From: Candidimonas sp.
GTDB lineage: Bacteria; Pseudomonadota; Gammaproteobacteria; Burkholderiales; Burkholderiaceae_B
DNA length: 59,105 nucleotides
NCBI GenBank assembly: GCA_004297945.1
Contig: SCRC01000072.1
Location: forward strand, 1-59,105
Direction: 5' to 3'
Each line of letters starts with the position of its first letter. Positions within the stretch are counted from its first letter, which is position 1. Both the position numbers and the translations under genes were made by a program. Shown piece after piece: positions 1-8,362 of the stretch. The notes beneath the pieces are model-generated. The model did no database searches. It was not told the DNA's origin and was given only the letters and a program-made list of their open reading frames with translations.

Positions 1-64
1 AGCGCGAGGCTGCGTTCAGACAGCGCCCGACGACACCCCCCGCCTTCCCTTCGTCAGCACCCGG
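1..64. repeat. Left arm of a perfect 64-bp terminal inverted repeat
   Basis: Bases 1-64 are the exact reverse complement of 58986-59049; I matched them base by base. The match stops at base 65 and cannot be followed past the left edge, so 64 bp is a minimum. Identity this exact across 59 kb implies recent duplication or concerted evolution, as expected for copies of one mobile or repeated element. No transposase is visible in the window. Confidence 0.95.
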
Positions 65-260
65 CGCTGGCCGAACGCCCGGACCGGTACCCACCCCTCG
101 CCCTGCGGCTGCAATGATGAAGTGCATCGGGGGATGTGGAGGGCGGCGGATGTTGGGTCGATGGCTGTGTCGGCGCCAATCTAATATTGACCCACCGATC
201 CAATATTGCGCCAGGGCAGGCGGCGGCAAGTGAGCGAACCCCAGGCATGCCATGACGCGA

Positions 261-281
261 GCCGTCTATGGGGGCGGGGCC
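261..281 (+). repeat. 21-bp direct repeat, left copy
   Basis: The segment starting gccgtctatg recurs in the same orientation at 58945-58965 with one substitution (20 of 21 identical). It lies inside the inverted 64-bp arms at both ends, but in direct rather than inverted orientation, so it is not simply an extension of them. Confidence 0.7.
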
Positions 282-283
282 TT

Positions 284-341
284 CAAATACCCAAACGTCC
301 AGCCAAATACCCAAACATCTGGCCAAATACCAAAAATCCCG
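284..341 (+). repeat. Three tandem 20-bp units
   Basis: Units begin at 284, 304 and 324, each opening caaatacc. Units 1 and 2 agree at 17 of 20 positions; unit 3 is shorter and more diverged. The spacing looks iteron-like, but no replication or partition gene is nearby. It may equally be part of the repeated element at the window edge. Confidence 0.75.
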
Positions 342-392
342 TGCTGTATACCGGCTAACCAAAAAAGCTCTAGCCCCTGTTACCCCGCAGCG

Positions 393-731
393 TTATGCAG
401 CCAGTTGAGCGAGCGCTGCGGCGCGGTCATCGACAACGGTAAGAATAGTCAGGAACCCGCTGATATCGAATACGTCCTTGACCTGAGGCTGTAGGCAGCA
501 CAGGATCAGGCGACCGCCATTTTGCTTCAGGCGCTTGGCCAGCATGAGCACAACGCGCAAGCCGGCGCTGGAGATGTAATCGAGCGAGGTCAGATCCAGA
601 GCGCAAAGATGTTCGCCTTGCTCGACCCACACCATAAGACCTGATTCAACCTCGGCCGCATTGGCGCTATTGATTTGGCCGCTTGCGGAAATCACCAAGA
701 CTTCGCCGATTTTTTCGCTTGAAAGACTCAT
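393..731 (-). CDS. STAS-domain anti-sigma factor antagonist
   Basis: A 112-residue single-domain protein with the fold pattern of SpoIIAA/RsbV: an N-terminal strand (GEVLVISASGQ), then LDLTSLDYISSAGLRVVL, which contains the serine pair phosphorylated in partner-switching antagonists. In the family, the unphosphorylated antagonist binds the anti-sigma kinase and frees the target. It is divergent from the RsbW-like gene at 954, and a SpoIIE-type phosphatase at 5121 could dephosphorylate it. The start codon at 731 is preceded by a weak ribosome binding site. Confidence 0.88.
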   Translation of the reverse strand: MSLSSEKIGEVLVISASGQINSANAAEVESGLMVWVEQGEHLCALDLTSLDYISSAGLRVVLMLAKRLKQNGGRLILCCLQPQVKDVFDISGFLTILTVVDDRAAALAQLAA

Positions 732-953
732 AGGGAAACCGTTATATTGAAAAAGTAAATTTATTCATTGAATTGTAATGGCGTGCAACCGGTACTGGCT
801 AGTATGATACGCGACAATTCTCGCGTTCGGCGCAATCGTTCGGCGTAATTTTACTCATGCGGCTGTTTAACCATTTCACTCGAATGAAATTCGGCAAGCA
901 CCCCTGTCTTTCACTGCATTTCAACTCCTAAACCTCCTCTACCCATTCACACC
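732..953. other. Divergent intergenic region, STAS / RsbW-like genes
   Basis: 222 bp between divergently transcribed signalling genes, AT-richer than its surroundings and so presumably holding both promoters. A TATGAT hexamer at 803-808 could be a rightward -10 element, but no good -35 lies at the right distance. I cannot assign either promoter with confidence. Confidence 0.4.
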
Positions 954-1400
954 ATGCAGACACTTGCTTCGCTATCATTCGCTCCCGGACCCGATGCCGT
1001 TCCCAAGGCTCTGGCCTGGCTGGAATCGATCGCCAAACAGGAAAACTGGCACAAGCGGACTGCATTCAAGCTAATCCTGTGCCTTGACGAGGTGCTAAGC
1101 AATGTTGTCATGTATGGCTTCCAGGACGGGAACCAAGACGCAGGCGTGGCGTGCATCGCCCTTTCCATCCTTGCCGGCGAACAGGAAATCGCGCTCGATA
1201 TCATCGACAATGGCATCCCTTTCGACCCTACGCTGGCGGTTACGCGAGGCCTGGCCGAATCGATGGACGACGCTGCCATCGGAGGCCACGGACTGCGCCT
1301 GATGCGGCACTATCTGCGGGATATTCACTATCGGCGGGAAGGAGATAAAAACCATTTGCGTCTAACGGCCATTGCCGATACCGACAAGACTGAGCCATGA
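954..1400 (+). CDS. RsbW-like anti-sigma serine kinase (HATPase_c_2)
   Basis: 148 residues matching the GHKL ATPase fold of SpoIIAB/RsbW. The N-box is LCLDEVLSNVVMYGF, with the Glu and Asn that coordinate ATP-Mg; the G1 box is DIIDNGIPFDP and the G2 box GGHGLRLMRHY. Kinases of this type phosphorylate a STAS antagonist (candidate at 393-731) and sequester a partner, classically a sigma factor. None is encoded here, so the output is unknown. The stop overlaps the alanine racemase start by 4 bp (ATGA), implying translational coupling. Confidence 0.88.
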   Translation: MQTLASLSFAPGPDAVPKALAWLESIAKQENWHKRTAFKLILCLDEVLSNVVMYGFQDGNQDAGVACIALSILAGEQEIALDIIDNGIPFDPTLAVTRGLAESMDDAAIGGHGLRLMRHYLRDIHYRREGDKNHLRLTAIADTDKTEP

Positions 1401-2572
1401 GCACATCATCGGTCACATCGGCGACAGACCTGCACAACGCTTTCCCCGAAACAGCCCTCGCGTACATAAATCAGGCTGCCATCGCGCATAACCTTCAGTC
1501 CTTGCGCCACACACTAAATTCGGCGGGCCAAAGAAGCACCCCATCGATCTGGGCAGTCGTCAAGGCCGACGCCTACGGGCACAGCGTGATGCACGTCCTG
1601 CCAGGCCTGCATAATGCCGACGGCATCGCCGTTCTTTCCTTGCCTGAGGCCTATGGGCTTAGATCCCTGGGCTGGCACAAGCCAATTCTTGTCATGAACG
1701 CACAGTTTTCAACCGCCGATCTGCGTGATCCGAAATTATTCCCGCTTCATCTGGTTATCGATAACGAAAGACAGATCCTCGAGCTGGAAGGGTTGCGACA
1801 GGCCGACCGGCCTTTTGTGTGGCTGCGCTATAGCGGTATTTTGCATCACGCTGGTTTCGATAATCAGGACTACGGTCCAGTCTGTGGCCGCTTGCAAAAA
1901 TTGGTGCGTGCCAACGTGCTCGCCGGGCTTGGGCACATGCAGCACTACGCCCAGGCGGAAGACGCCGAACAGTTGCACGCGGAGCGGAAAGTATTTGAAG
2001 GCCTGTTTGCAGGCCTTCCGGGTCCGCGTTGCACCGAAAATTCCGCAGCTCTGTTGTCAGACCCAGGCTATGCGGCCGGCGCTGATTGGGTGCGCAGCGG
2101 TATTGCGCTCTACGGGATAAGCCCTATGCACGACTCAATCGGGTCGAGCCTTGGTCTGATGCCAGCCATGACGCTACAGGCCCCCATCCATCGCGTGCAG
2201 AAATTGCCGGCAGGCCAACTGTTGGGATACGGCGCAACGTTTCAGGCCAGCCACGACATGCGCATCGGGCTTGTAGGCTGCGGCTACGCCGACGGTTACC
2301 CCCGCAGCATTTCGGAAGACTGCCCCGTGCTGATCAACGGTCGCAAAAGCCGGATTCTTGGTCGGGTATCGATGGACACAATAACGGTGGACCTGGATGA
2401 CCATCCGACGGCAGGCCCAGGCACGATGGTCACGCTCTGGGGCGCCGACGGCTTGCCTATAGAAGTGATCGCGCGCTCGGCGGGAACCATACCTGCGCAG
2501 CTTTGCGCCGGCGTCACAGGACGGGTACCCAGGCTGGCTATCTGCGCCCCAGGCGGGGCGCGAAGACCATAA
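1397..2572 (+). CDS. alr: Alanine racemase
   Basis: 391 residues, close to the usual length of the fold-type III PLP racemase that interconverts L- and D-alanine for peptidoglycan. Near residue 50 WAVVKADAYGHS carries the PLP lysine; LGYGATFQ near residue 280 supplies the conserved Tyr region, and GRVSMDTITVDL follows. It overlaps the RsbW-like gene by 4 bp, an unusual partner. Its last 35 bp overlap the end of the convergent MFS gene. It might instead supply D-amino acids for another purpose; nothing in the sequence decides this. Confidence 0.93.
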   Translation: MSTSSVTSATDLHNAFPETALAYINQAAIAHNLQSLRHTLNSAGQRSTPSIWAVVKADAYGHSVMHVLPGLHNADGIAVLSLPEAYGLRSLGWHKPILVMNAQFSTADLRDPKLFPLHLVIDNERQILELEGLRQADRPFVWLRYSGILHHAGFDNQDYGPVCGRLQKLVRANVLAGLGHMQHYAQAEDAEQLHAERKVFEGLFAGLPGPRCTENSAALLSDPGYAAGADWVRSGIALYGISPMHDSIGSSLGLMPAMTLQAPIHRVQKLPAGQLLGYGATFQASHDMRIGLVGCGYADGYPRSISEDCPVLINGRKSRILGRVSMDTITVDLDDHPTAGPGTMVTLWGADGLPIEVIARSAGTIPAQLCAGVTGRVPRLAICAPGGARRP

Positions 2573-4979
2573 ACGCAAGCGTCGCCACCAGATACAACAC
2601 GCCGGTCACAGCCAGGCCGCCAGAAATACCCACAGAGGCGAACAAGCCGCCTACCAGCAGCGGGCCCAACATCTGGCCGAACTTGTCCGCCGCGCGCATG
2701 ACGCTGGTGGCTGCGCCTGCACCATAATTCTGGACATGGTTCAACGACAGCATATAAGCCGTTTGCGCCCCCCCAGCCAGGCAACTGGCCAGCGCCAGCA
2801 GAACAACCGCTATGGCGGCGGCGAGAATGCCGCTGGCGAAATGCAGACTCAGCAACCCGATGCTGCCCACCAGCCCGCCAGCCGCTATCCAGTATTTTTT
2901 GTGAGCACTGCGATCCGCCATCCTGCCCATATAGGGCCCGACGTAAATGACGCAAAAGCCATAAAGCATCAGGATGCGGCCAACACTGGCCACCGTAGAA
3001 CCTTGTGCATCCATGTACAAAGGCAGCGCATACGTCAGCAAGCCAACCTGAGCAATCGAAAAGGGAACAACGCAGCCCACCAGCAACATGCCGAAATCAC
3101 GCGTGGCAAGCAGTTTGCGCAGTGCCACCCAGGATCGAACGGCGGGCGCAGCGGCGCTGCGGACTTCATGCTGCCCTGGCAAATGACGATACGGCCACAT
3201 CAGGGTCAACACGCCCACCGCCGGCAGGACCAATAAAACCGCGCCTATGACGAACACCGCGCTGAAACCCAATTGCTGCATGATCATGGCGCCGACCGCC
3301 GCGCCCGACAAATGGCCCGCGAACAGGCCCGCAACGACCGAAGCCATATTGCGCCCCCGATACGCGGCGGGGCTGCGGATAACCACGAAACCTTGCAGGC
3401 CCATCCAGGCCAGTCCGTAGCCAAGGCCCACCAAGCCGCGCGCAAGAATGAACGTGATTAGCGATCCGGCCGCCGCGCAGGCCAGATTGCCCGCCACCGC
3501 TATCAGCAGGCCCGTGAGAACCGGAAACTGCCAGCCGCGCCGATCAATCAACCGTCCGGCAAGCAAGGCTGTCAGCAGGCCACAAGCCATTTCTGCCGCG
3601 ATAGGCAATGCCATCAACAGGGCCGCGCCTTGACCCGACCCGCCGTCAGGCAGCAAAGAGCGCGCATATATCGGCAAAAAACTAAGCGGCAATGCCAGGG
3701 CGAAAAGAAATCCGAACATGACTGGACGCACGAGCGAACCGACGCTCGACGGATCGTCCAGCCCGACGGGTTCGCCCGTAATCGCTCGAACAGGCACCGC
3801 AAACGCTCTGTCCATCAGCAAGGTCAACAGCAACAGCAATTCGATGGCCGCCACCAGCGCGACGGCGACCACGGTTGCTGCGTCCAGAATCCGGGCATGG
3901 ACGCCTCGCTCGATAACCAGCTCATCAGGCAGTATCTGCAAGGACGCGAGGACAGGGCCGTCTGCCTTGGCTTTCAGTGGAAAAGTCAGCGCGTCATCGC
4001 TAGCGGAGGAGACCTGTACCGGCATGGCGCCGTGCGCATTGGCGCGGTTTAAAATTCTGCCATCGGTGTCGAGCAGCCGCAATTCGCTTATGACCGGAAA
4101 GGACGCTGCCAGCCGCGCCATAGGTTGGTCAACTCCACGCAGATGATCGGGTGCAATCCCGAAACCAAGTACCCGATCAAGATCATGCTGTAGGCCCCGC
4201 CCCAGAATCTGGGTATTTTCGCGCGTAACCTGGACCCATACGGTGCGAAACGTGTGTATCGTGTAGACGGCATACAGACCTTGCGCCAGCAGCAGAATCA
4301 ATAGCGGCACCAACAGCCTCGCACGGCCAGCGGAGGCCAGCTCGTACAGCGGAATGACAAAACGAAAGAACAGCGCCAGAATAATTGCAGCACCCAATGT
4401 GGAAATGGCCAGCACGCTCAGGTTATTGGTCATCAACGCGCTGTTCCTCGTATCCTGGCGCCGTACCTGCAAAACGACCGCGCCTTTCATCTCCGTATTC
4501 GATTGCATCAATGGAACGGCTACGACGACTCCATGCGCGACAGTCTGATACACAGCGCCCGAAGGGTGCCGCACGATCCCCACGCCCGGATCTTCTCCGG
4601 GATTCCGTAACGCCTTTAGCAACGATGCAGCCTGAGGCCCAGTGCCCACCGAAGCGACGACTTGCCCGCTCGACAGCACTACGCTGGCACCCAACAAATC
4701 GGGAAGGTGCTGCCGTAATTTGGTCAACATTTCCGACAGGCCAAAATACTGTGCAAGAGGTTTGCCCAGCCTCATACCGGTCTGGATCTGGGCCGATGTC
4801 TGCCCTGCCAGCAGCTCGACCCGCTCGGCGGTGTTATCGATAACCAGGCGATCGAGCGCCGACAGGCTTAGCGCGCCGATCAACGCCTGTGAGAGCAAAA
4901 GCACCAGTATGCAAGCCAGCAGCACGTCGCGCAGCGGGTGGCGCCGGCCAGCCGGTCGTGTTGTCGCATCAGCGTTCAT
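2538..4979 (-). CDS. MFS transporter with N-terminal sensor-like region
   Basis: 813 residues from the start at 4979, chosen because AGGGGACT lies just upstream and the first membrane helix follows; an in-frame start at 5105 adds 42 residues. Layout: a membrane helix near residues 20-40, an extracytoplasmic segment to about 190, further helices around 190-260, a second extracytoplasmic segment to about 360, another helix, then a 12-helix MFS transporter. MFS hallmarks include the loop LLAGRLIDRRGW and MGRMADRSAHKKYW. An MFS carrier normally has about 400 residues, so half the protein is additional and probably senses an extracytoplasmic ligand. It is divergent from the SpoIIE phosphatase at 5121, suggesting shared control. 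Substrate unknown. Confidence 0.85.
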   Translation of the reverse strand: MNADATTRPAGRRHPLRDVLLACILVLLLSQALIGALSLSALDRLVIDNTAERVELLAGQTSAQIQTGMRLGKPLAQYFGLSEMLTKLRQHLPDLLGASVVLSSGQVVASVGTGPQAASLLKALRNPGEDPGVGIVRHPSGAVYQTVAHGVVVAVPLMQSNTEMKGAVVLQVRRQDTRNSALMTNNLSVLAISTLGAAIILALFFRFVIPLYELASAGRARLLVPLLILLLAQGLYAVYTIHTFRTVWVQVTRENTQILGRGLQHDLDRVLGFGIAPDHLRGVDQPMARLAASFPVISELRLLDTDGRILNRANAHGAMPVQVSSASDDALTFPLKAKADGPVLASLQILPDELVIERGVHARILDAATVVAVALVAAIELLLLLTLLMDRAFAVPVRAITGEPVGLDDPSSVGSLVRPVMFGFLFALALPLSFLPIYARSLLPDGGSGQGAALLMALPIAAEMACGLLTALLAGRLIDRRGWQFPVLTGLLIAVAGNLACAAAGSLITFILARGLVGLGYGLAWMGLQGFVVIRSPAAYRGRNMASVVAGLFAGHLSGAAVGAMIMQQLGFSAVFVIGAVLLVLPAVGVLTLMWPYRHLPGQHEVRSAAAPAVRSWVALRKLLATRDFGMLLVGCVVPFSIAQVGLLTYALPLYMDAQGSTVASVGRILMLYGFCVIYVGPYMGRMADRSAHKKYWIAAGGLVGSIGLLSLHFASGILAAAIAVVLLALASCLAGGAQTAYMLSLNHVQNYGAGAATSVMRAADKFGQMLGPLLVGGLFASVGISGGLAVTGVLYLVATLAFMVFAPRLGRR

Positions 4980-5120
4980 AGTCCCCTGGACGTGGGTCGC
5001 CCACGCCATTCCTTTTTCAATAAATAGCAAAACGCAGGCGCAATAATAAATTACAATCGCACTCAAAGGTACACTTTCTACGGCGCTAGCCGCCGCAACC
5101 CTCATGTTGAGCAGTCATTT

Positions 5121-7142
5121 ATGCGATTGACTTCGCTGCGCAGCAAAATATTTCTTCTTATCGGTCTAACGCTATTCCTGAGCGCCGTAGCAGTCCTGTT
5201 CATCACCGAGCGCAACGTTACCCGCACGGTTATCACTGGAGAAAAGCTGGCCGTCGACAACATACTGAATCTGCTGGTGCGCGATAGCGATGCGCACTGG
5301 GGCGACCTGCTTAACAACAAAATCACCACCGTACGCGACGACCGCAAGCAACTGGTACAACTGGGCAATACGATACAGTCGGTTTTTGCCATGTACGCCG
5401 ATCAGGCCGCACACCATAAAATCAGCACCGAACAAGCCCAGGATCTGGCTAAGCAATGGATAAATAAGCTGTCCATAGGCAACGAACGCTTCAGTTTCGT
5501 CTTCAGCCGCGATCTGGTCACTATTGCCAGCGGCAGGAAGTCACTTCTGGGTGTGAATCTGGCAAAGATAAAAGATTTCAAAGGCCACGATATGGCCGCC
5601 TCGGCCTATCAGGAAGCTCGCGTCAGCGGCCACAGTTTTGCCATTTATCATTTGCCTTCATCAGGTGAGCAAAAACAGGGCGAACTGCGTTACGCCTATT
5701 TTTCTTATTTTCAGCCCTGGGACTGGATCTTGGCGGTTAGCGGAGATGCGCGCGAGGTCGTCAAACAATTCGACCTGCAGCGCAAAGAGATGGACCGCTC
5801 CATCGGCGAAACCCTGACATCGCTTCGGCTGGCCCAGTCGGGATTCGTGTTCATTGCTGCCGACGACGGTGGCCTGATCTCACCACCACCGCCCAAGCAA
5901 TCGGGCCTGCTCGACAGGCAAGATGCTACCAGCAAAAAAAGCTTGCGCAAATTGCTCGGCGCCATACCGCCCAACGGCCAGATAGCGAACTTTCAGTTCC
6001 ATAGCAACGATCCCGACGGCCCATGGGAAATCAGCGCCGCCTATTTCAAACCGCTGGGTTGGACCATTGTCGCTGCCGTCCCGAACAAGGATCTGACCCG
6101 CGCGGCGATCCAGTTGCGCAACCGGCTGGCCTGGGTGTTCCTACTGGCCTTGCTGCTGTCGCTGGCTATCGCGTGGGTACTGTCCACGCGCATCGCCAGG
6201 CCTTTGCGGGAATTGACCGATTTCGTTCGTAAGCTGCCCGAACAAGACCTTAGCATCGCCAGCCCCATACCTTCGCATATCGCACAACTGCCACAGAAGC
6301 AGCCTGACGAGGTAGGCCGTCTGGCCGCCACGTTCATGTTCATGGATCAGCAACTGCGCGAAAAAATCGCCAGCCTGTTGCAAGAGACGTCCAGCCGCGA
6401 GCGCTTCGAGAGCGAACTGAATATCGCACACAGCATCCAGATGGGTTTGCTGCCCGTCCCGCTTACCGCCTCCACACTCGCGAAAGTGGATCTGAACGCC
6501 ACCATGATTCCCGCCAAGGAAGTGGGCGGCGATCTCTACGATTACTTCCTGCTGCCCGACGGGCGGCTTTGTCTGGCCATTGGCGACGTTTCCGACAAAG
6601 GCATACCGGCAGCCCTGTTCATGGCAGTCACACGCACGCTGATACGAGCGTCGGCCGAAGATGAAGCGGATCCGGCCAAGCTTATGGAACGCGTCAACAA
6701 TCGACTATCCGAGAATAACCCCAACCTGATGTTCGTTACCCTGGTGATCGCCGTACTGGATCTGGAAACGGGCGAGTTGACCTGGTCCAACGGCGGCCAC
6801 CTGCCGCCGTGCATACTCAGCGTCAATGGCGAACTTCGCCTGCTTGAAGACCGCAGCGGCCCAGCCTGCGGCGTCCAGGAAGACTTGCCATATAAACAGT
6901 TCAGCACCCGACTCGAGCCTGGAGAAATTCTGGTGGGCTATACCGATGGGGTAACCGAAGCACTGAATCCGCACGGCAATCTCTACGGAGAACCCCGGCT
7001 CTTTGCACTGATTGCCGCGCAAAAGCCCGACGACGCACAAAGCCTGATGGCGTCGCTGCTGCATGATGTGCGCGAATTCGTCCAAGGCACGGAACAATCG
7101 GATGACATTACCTTGATCGTCGCAAAAAGGGCCATCGTATGA
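5121..7142 (+). CDS. Cache-HAMP-SpoIIE protein phosphatase
   Basis: 673 residues. A membrane helix (about 10-30) leads into an extracytoplasmic Cache-like sensor to about 330, followed by a second helix (about 338-358), a HAMP linker, and from about 440 a PP2C-type SpoIIE domain. Metal-binding aspartates are in GGDLYDYF, AIGDVSDKG, DGVTEAL and QSDDITLIV. In the family such phosphatases dephosphorylate STAS antagonists; the STAS protein at 393-731 is the obvious candidate. The stop overlaps the next gene by 4 bp, so the binding protein at 7139 may feed ligand to this sensor. Confidence 0.92.
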   Translation: MRLTSLRSKIFLLIGLTLFLSAVAVLFITERNVTRTVITGEKLAVDNILNLLVRDSDAHWGDLLNNKITTVRDDRKQLVQLGNTIQSVFAMYADQAAHHKISTEQAQDLAKQWINKLSIGNERFSFVFSRDLVTIASGRKSLLGVNLAKIKDFKGHDMAASAYQEARVSGHSFAIYHLPSSGEQKQGELRYAYFSYFQPWDWILAVSGDAREVVKQFDLQRKEMDRSIGETLTSLRLAQSGFVFIAADDGGLISPPPPKQSGLLDRQDATSKKSLRKLLGAIPPNGQIANFQFHSNDPDGPWEISAAYFKPLGWTIVAAVPNKDLTRAAIQLRNRLAWVFLLALLLSLAIAWVLSTRIARPLRELTDFVRKLPEQDLSIASPIPSHIAQLPQKQPDEVGRLAATFMFMDQQLREKIASLLQETSSRERFESELNIAHSIQMGLLPVPLTASTLAKVDLNATMIPAKEVGGDLYDYFLLPDGRLCLAIGDVSDKGIPAALFMAVTRTLIRASAEDEADPAKLMERVNNRLSENNPNLMFVTLVIAVLDLETGELTWSNGGHLPPCILSVNGELRLLEDRSGPACGVQEDLPYKQFSTRLEPGEILVGYTDGVTEALNPHGNLYGEPRLFALIAAQKPDDAQSLMASLLHDVREFVQGTEQSDDITLIVAKRAIV

Positions 7143-8317
7143 TTTCACGTTTTCTTTTTTGCATTGCCGCGGCAATCAGCCTGCTCGCAGCGCCGCCTTC
7201 GCAAGCGCAAACGGCCGCGCCGACGGCTACTGCCCACGCCAGCGTCTTTGCCACAACCCCCACCACCAAGCCCGACGGCAAGCGGTGGCGCATAGGCTAC
7301 GTCGAAAGCGGCAACTATGATCAATATCCGCTTACCCTGGCTCAGATAGTGCAAGGCCTGCAACACCTCGAATGGCTGCATCTGAAAACCGATATTCCAA
7401 AGGGAATCAGCGGGCATGATCTATGGGTATGGCTCGCAAGCAATGCACAAAGCAAATACCTGGAGTTCGTCCAGGACGCATACTGGCAACCCGGAGACTT
7501 CGACGCCCAAAAGCGGGCGCCCATGCGCGAAGCCATCACCAAACGCATCCATGACAAGGGCGACATCGACCTGATGATTGCCATGGGCACGTGGGCCGGG
7601 CAGGACATGCGCGCCATCGGCCCGCCGATTCCCACCATCGTAGCATCAACCAGCGATGCGGTTGCCGCTGGCATATCGGATAGTGCCAAGGATAGTGGCC
7701 GCGATAACCTGCACACCCGCGTCGAACCCGAACGTTTCCAGCGTCAGGTTCGATTGTTCCACGAGATCGTGCCTTTCAAGAAACTGGGCATCGTCTACGA
7801 AAACAGTGCCGCGGGCCGCACCTATGCCGCGGTGGATGCGGTGGAACAGGTCAGCCGGGAGCTCGGTTTTTCCGTCCAGCCCTGCTACGCCGTATCCAGC
7901 AGCATCCCTACCGAACAGGCCATCGCCAATGCCGTTGGCTGCTACCGCAAAATGGCCGATGAACGCGTGGATGCGGTGTACGTCACCACGCACCGCGGCG
8001 TCACTCCCGATTCAATAAAAACCATTGCAAAGATACTGGAGCAGGCCAAGATACCCAGCTTTTCGATGAATGGCTCCGCAGAAGTCAAACAAGGCATCTT
8101 GCTTAGCCTGGCGCAAGCAGATCTGTCGTACGTAGGGCTTTTTCAGGCCGAAACCATCGCCCGTATTTTTCACGGAGCCAAACCACGCCAGCTCAGCCAG
8201 ATATGGATCGACCCGCCAAAGATTGCGCTGAACCTGGCTACTGCCCGGGTTATAGGATTCAACCCGCCGGTCGACATTCTGTTGGCAGCCGACGAGGTGT
8301 ATCAGACAGACCCCTAA
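7139..8317 (+). CDS. Periplasmic ABC-type substrate-binding protein
   Basis: 392 residues with a clear signal peptide (MISRFLFCIAAAISLLAAPP, cleavage near SQA). The body resembles the ABC_sub_bind group (PF04392-like), with a two-lobed periplasmic-binding pattern, for example LGIVYENSAAGRTYAAVDAV and VDAVYVTTHRGV. No ABC permease or ATPase follows, so it is either an orphan uptake component or a ligand-presenting partner for the sensor kinase-like phosphatase whose stop codon it overlaps by 4 bp. Ligand unknown. Confidence 0.82.
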   Translation: MISRFLFCIAAAISLLAAPPSQAQTAAPTATAHASVFATTPTTKPDGKRWRIGYVESGNYDQYPLTLAQIVQGLQHLEWLHLKTDIPKGISGHDLWVWLASNAQSKYLEFVQDAYWQPGDFDAQKRAPMREAITKRIHDKGDIDLMIAMGTWAGQDMRAIGPPIPTIVASTSDAVAAGISDSAKDSGRDNLHTRVEPERFQRQVRLFHEIVPFKKLGIVYENSAAGRTYAAVDAVEQVSRELGFSVQPCYAVSSSIPTEQAIANAVGCYRKMADERVDAVYVTTHRGVTPDSIKTIAKILEQAKIPSFSMNGSAEVKQGILLSLAQADLSYVGLFQAETIARIFHGAKPRQLSQIWIDPPKIALNLATARVIGFNPPVDILLAADEVYQTDP

Positions 8318-8362
8318 TTCCTATGGAATCACGGTCTGCCAGACGGCACGCATCGCTTGCTT

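Larger units (their letters stand above)
65..392. other. Intergenic stretch without a convincing gene
   Basis: Open frames here are low-complexity and unlike any family I recognise. The stretch contains the three tandem 20-bp units (284-341) and, at 261-281, a 21-bp sequence that recurs with one mismatch near the right end. No promoter or terminator is clear. Confidence 0.5.

Noticed and set aside
54-362. 102-residue leftward open frame at the left end
   Set aside because: It runs through the inverted-repeat arm and the tandem units, has skewed composition and matches no family I know.
2503-4843. Several open frames opposite the MFS gene
   Set aside because: They are antisense shadows rich in Arg, Ala, Gln and His, caused by high-GC codon bias.
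8318-8362. Possible terminator hairpin between convergent genes
   Set aside because: The best stem has a mismatch and no T run follows it.
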